Assembly: GCA_903875575.1 (NCBI GenBank)
Contig: CAIQWJ010000010.1
Coordinates: 1 to 64,000 of the forward strand
Direction: 5' to 3'
Origin: an uncultured Acidobacteriia bacterium
GTDB taxonomy: Bacteria > Acidobacteriota > Terriglobia > Bryobacterales > Bryobacteraceae
Length of the DNA: 64,000 nt
Shown here: piece by piece, positions 57,630 to 64,000 of the stretch
Layout of the letters: each line of letters begins with the position of its first letter
Numbering within the stretch: the first letter of the stretch is position 1
Notes under the pieces: generated by a model
Seen by the model: the letters and a program-made list of their open reading frames with translations, nothing else
Told to the model about the DNA's origin: nothing
Database searches by the model: none
Made by a program: the position numbers and the translations under genes

Positions 57630-58343
57630 TCAGATTACCGCTGAGAAATGAGGCGCGGCCTCACGCGCACGGACCCGGTATCGTTCCGCCGCGTCCGCCT
57701 GCCCGGAGCGCTCCGCATACAGCGACAACGCCCACGCGCAAACCGCCGGAATCGCCCCCATATTCCGGGCCGCCGCCCGTTCCACGCGCAGGATGGCCCC
57801 CGCGTCGGCCTCCCCGATGGCGACCAGTACCGCGTTATGCAGAATCGGGGGCTTCTCAGGAGGGACTGTCATCGCCAACTCACGGGCCGTAGCCACATCG
57901 GCCTTGCCTAACAATGCGATCAGTGCCAGAAGGTCGCGCCGATGACCCTGATACATCGTCGGAGCGCTGTCCCAGTCCGCCGCCGCCAGTTCCTGCCGGG
58001 CGAGATCGTACTGGCCGTAAACAGTGGCCGCCAGCGCGCACAACTGCGCGGTCGCGGCGTCGGCATGAGGGATTTTTCTGGCACGCGCCTGGATCAGAGC
58101 CGCATGATAGTGCTCCAGCAACCGGTCCGGCGTCGGCCTGCGGAACATGAGCTGGATTCGGCGCTGGTTGAGCCAGACCCCAAGCCAAACGGCCCCTGCG
58201 GCGAATACCAACGCGCCGCCAATGGCGGGCACCGCGAGATAGTTTCCCCGCGCCACGTTACCTGCAAGCCCGGCGATCAGGATCGAAGCAAAGAGACCGG
58301 CGGCAATACCGATCAGCGTGAATTGTTTGGTGTTAGATGACAT
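57630..58343 (-). CDS. Two-helix membrane protein with TPR-like C-terminal domain
   Basis: 237 residues. Two transmembrane segments at about residues 8-30 (TLIGIAAGLFASILIAGLAG) and 37-58 (AVPAIGGALVFAAGAVWLGV) are followed by a helical soluble domain (RLLEHYHAALIQARARKIPH, AQLCALAATVYGQYDLARQE, DAGAILRVERAAARNMGAIP) of TPR-like character. Membrane adaptor is the most that can be said. No operon partner is evident: it lies between two minus-strand genes at 37 and 52 bp gaps. Confidence 0.78.
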   Translation of the reverse strand: MSSNTKQFTLIGIAAGLFASILIAGLAGNVARGNYLAVPAIGGALVFAAGAVWLGVWLNQRRIQLMFRRPTPDRLLEHYHAALIQARARKIPHADAATAQLCALAATVYGQYDLARQELAAADWDSAPTMYQGHRRDLLALIALLGKADVATARELAMTVPPEKPPILHNAVLVAIGEADAGAILRVERAAARNMGAIPAVCAWALSLYAERSGQADAAERYRVRAREAAPHFSAVI

Positions 58344-58395
58344 CGACTCGATCAGGGCGCTCCCGGCAAACCGAGCGTACCCAGTAACTACGATA

Positions 58396-60003
58396 CTACT
58401 GGCCGCCGTGAAGCCCCAGCCTTGCCAGAACGCGCCGCACCTTTTTCGGCGATATCGCCAGCCTCCGCGCCACCCGAGCGACTTTCCGCCCCTCGTGCTC
58501 CCAAACCTTCGGAATCACCAGATCCGCAAAATCCTCCGTAAGCTGCTGAAAACTCCGGTCCCCCACTACGCCCTGCGACCACGCCTGCAGCCGCGCATCG
58601 GTACTACCGCCGCCCACCACGCGGTTCTTAAGCGTCTGAAGGTTCTCCCAGATGTGGTCCTGCACCTCGTTCTTCAGCAATCCGCCAGCCCGCTCGCACA
58701 GGTCCCGGGCCTGGTCCAGATTGCCCGGTGCCCCGGAAGTGTTGCAGATGGTTAGCCCCTGCCAGATGAGTGCCCGGGCCAGCAGCCGCCGATTCTCGGT
58801 GTGGCCCGCGAGATCCACCGACTCCGTGGCCGCGTTCAGCGCCAAATGCGCCACCCACGCGGGGTCTTCAATCTCCTCTTCCAGCTTGGTATTCTCCACC
58901 ATGCATTCCAGCAGGCGGGCCCGCGCCATGAGGATGTAGTCCTTTTTCTCCTCGCCCAGCGTGTAGGCGGCGCGCGCTTCGTCGTCCGCCCGCTGCAGAT
59001 CGCCGTTATCCAGATGGAGATGGCCGCGGTTGACGCAGACGGTACCGGAGCCGCGGTGGTTGGAATGGATCCGGTAAATCTCGGCCGCCCGATCCAGGTG
59101 GGCCAGTGCGCGGCCGCGGAGTGCCTCATAGTCGCGGCGAAGGTCGGGCTCGCTGCGGCGGCGCTGGGCAGCGTCGGCATCGATGCGCTTGCGATGCTGG
59201 AGGGCCATCAGCCGCTCCACGTAACCGAGATTTGCCAGCGTCCGGGCAAGATTGCGGTGTTCGGCATCCCTCTTCTGGTATTCCTCAATCGCGATGTTGA
59301 AGTGGCGGATCCCGAGGTCGTACCGGCCTTCCCGGCGATACATGCGCCCGAAGCTCGATTGAATGTTGCCCCGAGTGACGTAGTCGTCCGTGGTGGAGAG
59401 CACGGCATCAGCTTCCGAGAGCAGCTTCAGCGCGTCGCGCGTCCGGCCCTTCTGGAACAACAGCCAGCTCTCGGCCACCTGCATGGCGGCCGCCATAGGC
59501 CGCATACCCGCCTCCGTCGCGTACCGATAGCCCTCGGAGATATGGGTAAGCGCGGCGTCGTATTCGCCGTTCTTTCTGTGGCACCTGGCGGACCAGAAAT
59601 GCGCCAGGGCGACCAACTGCGGGTCGGCGATCTCGTGCCGAATGGAAAGGACGCGGGTGAAGTTCTCAAGGGCCCGGTCCACCCTTTCCTCGTTCACCCA
59701 AACCATCCCCTCGGCCATCAGAATGTGGATGTAGTCGGCAAGCCGGACTGTGGAGCGGCGGCCTTTCGGAAACGTGCCCAGGCCGTTCTGCACGATATCA
59801 ACGTCACGCCACCCGGCGTCAACCCATTGCGCGATGTAGCAGAGCAGCGCCGCCGAATCCGGGTTGTGTGAGTCAAGATGGCCTGGAGTGGAGGACAATT
59901 CGGACCACAAGTCATCCAGGCGGGCCATGCCACGGCCGACCTGGCGCTGGCCGAGGTCGGCGCGGAGGCCAGCGAGAAGATCACTGGTTTTCGATACTGC
60001 CAT
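58396..60003 (-). CDS. TPR protein with C-terminal Fis-like helix-turn-helix
   Basis: 535 residues. Residues about 85-430 hold TPR-type helical repeats (NFTRVLSIRHEIADPQLVAL, HFWSARCHRKNGEYDAALTH, FGRMYRREGRYDLGIRHFNI, GHLHLDNGDLQRADDEARAA). The last 50 residues (FADLVIPKVWEHEGRKVARV, ARRLAISPKKVRRVLARLGL) fit the Fis-type helix-turn-helix of NtrC-like regulators and transposon regulators. It is probably a DNA-binding regulator whose activity depends on a TPR-bound partner. Divergent from adenylate kinase, 119 bp apart. Confidence 0.78.
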   Translation of the reverse strand: MAVSKTSDLLAGLRADLGQRQVGRGMARLDDLWSELSSTPGHLDSHNPDSAALLCYIAQWVDAGWRDVDIVQNGLGTFPKGRRSTVRLADYIHILMAEGMVWVNEERVDRALENFTRVLSIRHEIADPQLVALAHFWSARCHRKNGEYDAALTHISEGYRYATEAGMRPMAAAMQVAESWLLFQKGRTRDALKLLSEADAVLSTTDDYVTRGNIQSSFGRMYRREGRYDLGIRHFNIAIEEYQKRDAEHRNLARTLANLGYVERLMALQHRKRIDADAAQRRRSEPDLRRDYEALRGRALAHLDRAAEIYRIHSNHRGSGTVCVNRGHLHLDNGDLQRADDEARAAYTLGEEKKDYILMARARLLECMVENTKLEEEIEDPAWVAHLALNAATESVDLAGHTENRRLLARALIWQGLTICNTSGAPGNLDQARDLCERAGGLLKNEVQDHIWENLQTLKNRVVGGGSTDARLQAWSQGVVGDRSFQQLTEDFADLVIPKVWEHEGRKVARVARRLAISPKKVRRVLARLGLHGGQ

Positions 60004-60122
60004 GTGGGATATATAGTATCAAATCTTATGGTATATGGTCCAAAACGGACTGGTCGCTCAGTTGGCCCGGTCGCGGACCAGGGGGATTGATGTGGCGGGG
60101 TGTTTTGCAGTTTACTGGAATA

Positions 60123-60860
60123 ATGATGGCAGTGAAAGACGGGACAGGGACCTGCGGGGCGGGACGAATCATTTTGTTATTCGGGGCACCGGGTAGCGGC
60201 AAGGGTACGCAAAGTGCCCTGCTGACCTCGCGCTATGGGATTGCAGCGGTTTCGACCGGGGCACTCCTGCGGGAAGAGGCAAAGCGGAATTCACCTTCGG
60301 GTTTTCGCCTGCGGCAGACCCTCGCGGCTGGCGCGTTGGTGGAGGACGAGCAGGTCTTTCGGGCGGTGAAGTCTCGCGTCAAGGCGCTTCGGGAAAAGAA
60401 CGGCACCAATTCCGCCGGTAGCCTGATCCTGGATGGATTCCCGCGTACGGCAACTCAGGCGAGGATGCTGGACCAGTTGCTGACAGACCTGGGCATGGCC
60501 AGCCCGCTCGTGCTTCATCTGGATGTGCCCGCTGAAGTGCTTCGCACCCGGTTGGCCAGCCGAAGACAATGCGCGACCTGCGGGTTTATCTATAATCTGC
60601 GATCAGAGCGTTCCGGGGCCGGCTCCCGTTGCCAGATCGATGGTGGCGCACTGGTGGAACGGGACGACGACTCAGAAGGGGTGGTGGGTCGCCGTCTGTC
60701 GGCGTATGAGGCCGAGACGCTGCCTGTTCTGGATTACTACCGCCGCCATCACCGGGGCACTTGCTGCAGCCGGCTGGACGGAAACCGTGATCCGGAGTTG
60801 GTCGCGAGTGATATTTGCCACGCGCTCGGACTGCAGGAACCCACCGCAGTTGCGGCCTGA
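60123..60860 (+). CDS. adk: Adenylate kinase
   Basis: 245 residues from the ATG at 60123. A longer in-frame start exists but the extra residues are antisense to the regulator. P-loop GAPGSGKGT at 21-29, DGFPRT at the AMP site (about 104-109) and a zinc-type LID with C150, C153, C170 and D173, the Cys3-Asp variant known from Bacillus adenylate kinase. It balances ATP, ADP and AMP. Slightly longer than the usual 215-220 residues because of about 14 N-terminal and a few C-terminal residues. No secY or map neighbours as in many bacteria. Confidence 0.92.
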   Translation: MMAVKDGTGTCGAGRIILLFGAPGSGKGTQSALLTSRYGIAAVSTGALLREEAKRNSPSGFRLRQTLAAGALVEDEQVFRAVKSRVKALREKNGTNSAGSLILDGFPRTATQARMLDQLLTDLGMASPLVLHLDVPAEVLRTRLASRRQCATCGFIYNLRSERSGAGSRCQIDGGALVERDDDSEGVVGRRLSAYEAETLPVLDYYRRHHRGTCCSRLDGNRDPELVASDICHALGLQEPTAVAA

Positions 60861-60883
60861 TCCATTCGCATCAGCTCAGAAAT

Positions 60884-60921
60884 AGGAGAGCGGGCCGCAC
60901 CTCAGTGTCGTCCGCTCTCCT
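60884..60921. terminator. Hairpin between adk and the convergent HTH gene
   Basis: A 10-bp stem (AGGAGAGCGG with CCGCTCTCCT) closes an 18-nt loop 23 bp after the adk stop. The downstream T run is weak (CTTTATG), so it may act as a bidirectional terminator or attenuator. Confidence 0.5.
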
Positions 60922-60943
60922 GCTTTATGATCATCTATTCAAC

Positions 60944-61387
60944 TCAGGGTAAGGCACGGCGCCAGGTGCCGGCGTGGCCAGCAAGGGCCGCAGGAATTGG
61001 ACGCCAGGCCCCGACAAGTGCGACACCGCGCGATTCGGCCAACTGCGTCAGATCTGTTCCTTCCGGCGTAACATCCTGAATGTACCCCAGTGCAATGGCG
61101 CGGATTCTCCAGTCGGAGATGATCTGCCCGCATCTTTCGCGCGTCAGCCCGTACCGATCCGCAATCAGTCGGGTGGACCATCCGCGCACGAAATAAAGCA
61201 CGGCCAGACGCCACTGCAGGTCTCGTCGCGACCTCTGGCCAAAGATCGGTGCCTGCGCCGGGAAACATACAAAATTCCCGTGGATCAGGGTCTGCAAAGT
61301 GCGATTGCCGAGCAACGAGAGCTCGATTGTCCGCTGCACATTGGCAATGCCAACCTGCGGCGGGGACTCCGGACGAGTAGGTGTCAC
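60944..61387 (-). CDS. Sigma-region-4-like helix-turn-helix protein
   Basis: 147 residues from a GTG preceded by GGAAGG. Residues about 55-100 (RRDLQWRLAVLYFVRGWSTR, LIADRYGLTRERCGQIISDW) fit a sigma factor region 4 or LuxR/HTH_23-like helix-turn-helix, in which RERCGQIISDWR would be the recognition helix. The rest (about 1-50 and 105-147) has no recognised domain, so a full sigma factor is excluded. It is probably a small transcription regulator. A 7-bp dyad sits in its leader. Confidence 0.65.
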   Translation of the reverse strand: MTPTRPESPPQVGIANVQRTIELSLLGNRTLQTLIHGNFVCFPAQAPIFGQRSRRDLQWRLAVLYFVRGWSTRLIADRYGLTRERCGQIISDWRIRAIALGYIQDVTPEGTDLTQLAESRGVALVGAWRPIPAALAGHAGTWRRALP

Positions 61388-61466
61388 CTCTAGCCTTCCA
61401 ATAGTGAAGTCAGAAAAGGAAATTGCCAGACGAGGGAACGATCCACCGGACGGGGGAGGGAGGAAC

Positions 61467-61486
61467 TAACGGCGACAAGGCCGTTA
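61467..61486. promoter_or_regulatory. Dyad upstream of the HTH gene
   Basis: TAACGGC and GCCGTTA form 7-bp arms around a 6-nt loop, 80 bp upstream of the GTG start of the HTH gene. It could be an autoregulatory operator or a small hairpin in the leader. Confidence 0.35.
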
Positions 61487-61554
61487 CATCTGTATTGTAG
61501 CGCTGATGGGTAGTATTAGCGCAAGTGATAATATGTTTTCTTTACGGAAATAAA

Positions 61555-61584
61555 AAAGGGCCCGAGAACTTCCTCGGGCCCTTT
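61555..61584 (-). terminator. Intrinsic terminator of the FecR-like gene
   Basis: A perfect 12-bp stem (AAAGGGCCCGAG with CTCGGGCCCTTT) around a 6-nt loop, with an A-rich flank on the plus strand (T run on the minus strand, 61552-61557). Ends the minus-strand transcript 23 bp after its stop. Confidence 0.9.
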
Positions 61585-61606
61585 CACTAGGAATCGCTCA
61601 ACAGCT

Positions 61607-62593
61607 CTAGCTACCGTTCGAGAACGAGCCAGCAGCAGCAGCTCCGGCGACACTGGCACCAGCAGCGGCAGCAACGACTCCGCCGATCACGGCTCCACTA
61701 ACGCCCGCAGCCGCACCAGCACCGGCAGCCGCACCAGCGGCAGCCGCACCAGCACCAGCCGCACCAGCACCAGCCGCAGCGGCGCCGCCCGCAGCAGCCA
61801 TACCGGCCGCAGTGGTGGTGGCACCGATCCGTGCAGCGACATCAGAGCAAGTCGCGCCAGTAGCGGATTCAATCGCGCTGACGTTCACAACCTGAGTGGC
61901 ACCCGCAACAGCCTTCGCCGAAGAATCAACAGTTCCCGTAGCCTTGGCGCGCTTGCCAACGAACTTGCGAAGATCGATCGTTTTCACAGAGGTCCGCAGT
62001 TCAAATACCTGATTACCAGTCTGATCGACGAGCACGGCAGCGCCAGACTTGTTGACGACGCAACCCGTGTTGCTGAAAGCTCCGGACCCACCTGCCTGAG
62101 GCAGGAATGACATGGGCATTTCCGGCATCACGCGAGCAACCAGTACACCAGCGCCGTTCCAGACATTCACAGGCGCAGTGAGCGCCGTGACTAATACCTT
62201 ATTTGTGCCATCGAGGCGAACGCGGGCAATGGACCCAGTTTCCGCGGGCTGAATCTTCAGCGACCGCGCGTCCAGCGAGTAACCGGAATTCGACTGGAAC
62301 TCACTCATACCGCCTTCAAGCGAGGCGTGAGTCGCGTAAACCCGAACCGTCGAATCCGCACCGAGATCCACACGAGTGCCGGACGTCAACTGGACACGCG
62401 AGTAATTCGTTGCCGAGACAACCGCGCCCTCGAAAACCGTTGCGCTGGTCGATACGCGTGCGCCGTCGATCATGACGCTTGACAAGCCGGGGCTGGAAGC
62501 CACCATCCCAATAGCAGAGCCTGTGGCAGCAGCGAGCGACAACGCGCCCGCGGTTAATGCCGCCGAAATCATTACTGCAACTTTTTTCTGCAT
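61607..62593 (-). CDS. Secreted FecR-like protein with Ala/Gly-rich C-terminal zipper
   Basis: 328 residues from the ATG at 62593, preceded by AAGGAAAA. A signal peptide (VAVMISAALTAGALSLAAAT) is followed by a FecR-like beta region (VMIDGARVSTSATVFEGAVV, VQLTSGTRVDLGADSTVRVY, LEGGMSEFQSNSGYSLDARS). Residues about 215-250 (VGKRAKATGTVDSSAKAVAG) look like an OB-fold strand set. The last 75 residues are almost entirely alanine and glycine (AAAGGAAAAGAGAAGAGAAA, VIGGVVAAAAGASVAGAAAA), a glycine-zipper composition that can insert in membranes or form fibres. Divergent from the 62708 gene. Confidence 0.75.
   Translation of the reverse strand: MQKKVAVMISAALTAGALSLAAATGSAIGMVASSPGLSSVMIDGARVSTSATVFEGAVVSATNYSRVQLTSGTRVDLGADSTVRVYATHASLEGGMSEFQSNSGYSLDARSLKIQPAETGSIARVRLDGTNKVLVTALTAPVNVWNGAGVLVARVMPEMPMSFLPQAGGSGAFSNTGCVVNKSGAAVLVDQTGNQVFELRTSVKTIDLRKFVGKRAKATGTVDSSAKAVAGATQVVNVSAIESATGATCSDVAARIGATTTAAGMAAAGGAAAAGAGAAGAGAAAAGAAAGAGAAAGVSGAVIGGVVAAAAGASVAGAAAAGSFSNGS
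61680..61800. repeat. Simple repeat DNA encoding the Ala/Gly zipper
   Basis: The minus-strand coding sequence for residues about 255-300 of the FecR-like protein is built from imperfect repeats of CAGCACCAGCCGC and CAGCCGCACCAG type. Such tracts can vary in length by slippage between strains, changing the Ala/Gly region. Confidence 0.6.
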
Positions 62594-62649
62594 AAATTTT
62601 CCTTCACAACCTCCTGAATCGACCCGCAACTCCAACTTGGTACTAGTCG

Positions 62650-62668
62650 ACCTAATGCTATATTAGGT
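62650..62668. promoter_or_regulatory. Operator-like dyad between divergent genes
   Basis: ACCTAAT and ATTAGGT are perfect 7-bp arms around a 5-bp centre. The dyad overlaps a candidate -10 element, TATATT at 62659-62664, with TTGGTA at 62637-62642 as a -35 with 16-bp spacing, which would drive the plus-strand gene at 62708. A regulator bound here could affect both divergent genes. Confidence 0.5.
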
Positions 62669-62707
62669 GACGCTAAAGCTTGGACGCAAGTAGCTAGACA
62701 ACTTTTA

Positions 62708-63970
62708 ATGTTCCAGACCCGCTACAACATCAGTTTTGGCCCGTTTTTGGTTTCATTTACAGCCTTGCTCTGTCTTGCGTTTCTGGCTTGCTATACAGTT
62801 GTTTCGGCTATTGCAGACCAATCCTTTAGGCTAAATACACCTGAGTCGGTCCGGCGTGCTGTTCAGATGATGCCCGGAAATGCCGATTATCACGAGGTCC
62901 TGGCCGAACATCTCGAAGGAACCGGGGTAAATCCCGACGAAGAACTTCGAATTGTGACCGAGCTGGATCCCAGAGAATCGCGCTATTGGATCCGGCGCAG
63001 CTTCCGCGCCGAGGTGGAACAGAACTTCGACGACGCCGAACGCTATCTGCTTAAAGCGTATGGAGTTGACCATGGTTTCGACCCACGCTGGGCGCTCATG
63101 AATTATTACTTCCGCAGAGGCCACGAGGCTGAATTTTGGCGGTTTGCAAAAGAAGCTTTCGTCATGAGCTATGGGGTCCCCATACCGATTTTTCGCTTGT
63201 GCCTGTTGATGCGGGACGACCCGTCCCTCATCCTGCAGGCCCTCCAAGGGCGTCGTGACCTTTTGTCTTATTATTTTCAGTACTTTGCGAATCTTCCGCG
63301 ACTTTCCGCCGCCGCCGCCGCCGCTCCGGAACTTGCCCTCTCCGCTGATACGGAGGAATTGCCTCAATTCATCACCTACTGCAATCAGCAGATCGGGCAG
63401 GATACGGAGTCTGCGTTGACCGTATGGAACTCACTTTGCCGGAGGCATTTGTTACCTTTTCAGGAACTCACCCCCGCTGGCGGGAACATCATTACCAACC
63501 CAGACCTTGCGGTTGACACACTGAAACAGGGCTTTGACTGGAAACCGCTCGGCGGGGATGGCGTCAGTATCAGTCCCAGCCCGGGCGGGAAGGGGCTGAC
63601 AATCGAACTTACCGGACAGCAGCCTGATCATCTGCCTTTGATGGAACAGTTCGTTCCGCTGTCACCCGGACTGCGATATGCAATCGACTTCGACCATTCC
63701 TTTCAGGGTGCTGCTGCGGACTCCGGACTCAGATGGGCCGTCTACGCCCTGGATTCGCAGCCGGGCGCCCCGCCTCTGGCAACTTCAGCTGTTCTCACGG
63801 CTGCCGACGGCGATCACGCGCAAGTAACCTTCGAAGCAGGCCACCGCAACATTGCTCGCCTCGTCCTGGAATATCGTCGCGCACTGGGCACAGTGAGGTG
63901 GCACGGCACAATCGGAATTCGTCGCATCTCTTCCCGAATCCTTCAATCCGCGGCGGTTCCGGGAGAATAG
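62708..63970 (+). CDS. Membrane-anchored TPR protein, polysaccharide-cluster type
   Basis: 420 residues. One transmembrane helix near the N-terminus (about 10-33, FGPFLVSFTALLCLAFLACY) anchors a large soluble part. Residues about 45-180 are helical TPR-like repeats (SVRRAVQMMPGNADYHEVLA, RYWIRRSFRAEVEQNFDDAE, RYLLKAYGVDHGFDPRWALM) and 220-420 is a beta-rich domain similar to carbohydrate-binding jelly rolls (FDWKPLGGDGVSISPSPGGK, TIELTGQQPDHLPLMEQFVP, LRYAIDFDHSFQGAAADSGL). The architecture is familiar from acidobacterial exopolysaccharide clusters, but no polymerase or flippase is seen here. A further gene may start at 63978. Confidence 0.75.
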   Translation: MFQTRYNISFGPFLVSFTALLCLAFLACYTVVSAIADQSFRLNTPESVRRAVQMMPGNADYHEVLAEHLEGTGVNPDEELRIVTELDPRESRYWIRRSFRAEVEQNFDDAERYLLKAYGVDHGFDPRWALMNYYFRRGHEAEFWRFAKEAFVMSYGVPIPIFRLCLLMRDDPSLILQALQGRRDLLSYYFQYFANLPRLSAAAAAAPELALSADTEELPQFITYCNQQIGQDTESALTVWNSLCRRHLLPFQELTPAGGNIITNPDLAVDTLKQGFDWKPLGGDGVSISPSPGGKGLTIELTGQQPDHLPLMEQFVPLSPGLRYAIDFDHSFQGAAADSGLRWAVYALDSQPGAPPLATSAVLTAADGDHAQVTFEAGHRNIARLVLEYRRALGTVRWHGTIGIRRISSRILQSAAVPGE

Positions 63971-63977
63971 ACCAGCC

Positions 63978-64000
63978 ATGCTGCGAAAAATATCAGCGGT
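63978..64000 (+). CDS. Possible start of a gene cut by the window edge
   Basis: An ATG at 63978, 7 bp after the stop of the previous gene, opens the residues MLRKISA and runs off the window. GGGAG lies about 12 nt upstream. Too short to name. Confidence 0.35.

Noticed and set aside
61680-61800. Possible repeat or mobile element
   Set aside because: It is simple coding repeat for the Ala/Gly tail, without inverted ends or a transposase.

Overview
The window reads as a GC-rich chromosome segment of an acidobacterium, most likely from the Bryobacterales/Solibacter side of Acidobacteriota. The evidence is a set of family signatures: a TIGR03435-type protein (44841-45677), VWFA-related acidobacterial proteins (9153-11282, the trio at 20424-23275, and 34600-35532), a TIGR03437-type C-terminal domain (52362-54533), carboxypeptidase-regulatory-like secreted proteins, and a small AT-hook-like protein. 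I saw no rRNA, tRNA, CRISPR array, insertion sequence or prophage. The taxonomic call rests on family recognition from memory, not on a search.

Layout. 0.2-11.3 kb is a minus-strand run: a secreted vWA protein, two secreted regulatory-like-domain proteins, NAD+ synthetase, a beta-propeller protein with a degenerate phosphoesterase tail, and a GH57 glycosidase. A perfect 16-bp BlaI/MecI-like palindrome sits on the start codon of the first regulatory-like gene. 11.4-13.9 kb (plus) holds an OmpH/Skp chaperone, a membrane protein, citrate synthase and a zinc-ribbon protein. 13.9-23.5 kb is the most system-like block: a nucleotidyltransferase (AbiEii-like) with a small overlapping partner, divergent from an ECF sigma factor, a zinc-binding membrane anti-sigma factor and a 1123-residue TPR-CHAT protease. 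A small secreted protein, three overlapping paralogous secreted vWA genes and a coupled 70-residue protein follow. 23.5-31.9 kb holds FmdB, a TPR protein, a sulfotransferase-like protein with glycan-enzyme repeats, a glycosyltransferase, and a Na+/solute symporter overlapping an amino-acid permease. A 31-bp tandem duplication and dyads then precede the AT-hook-like protein.

32.3-41.8 kb has a serine hydrolase/NamZ fusion with an upstream vWA gene, a TPR protein, yvcK next to glmU, orphan larB, and a prenyltransferase plus MqnE (futalosine menaquinone pathway). 41.8-48.6 kb has a YHYH/cupredoxin protein, a ROK kinase, a TIGR03435 protein, a zeta-toxin-like P-loop protein with a small overlapping ORF, aminopeptidase PepA and SmpB. 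48.7-56.5 kb is a secretion-related block: a secretin fused to a cohesin-type domain, two pseudopilins, and two paralogous secreted proteins, the second with strong expression and termination signals. 56.8-64 kb has secreted and membrane unknowns, a TPR-HTH protein, adenylate kinase, a sigma-region-4-like HTH protein, a FecR-like Ala/Gly-rich secreted protein, and a TPR membrane protein.

How the genes may work together. The clearest functional units are YvcK-GlmU (UDP-GlcNAc supply and sensing), MqnP-MqnE (menaquinone), and the sigma/anti-sigma/CHAT unit. In that unit a membrane anti-sigma factor could link an envelope signal to production of a caspase-like protease and secreted vWA proteins. 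The secretin-cohesin/pseudopilin set could export or display the neighbouring secreted proteins. These last two are inferences from gene order.
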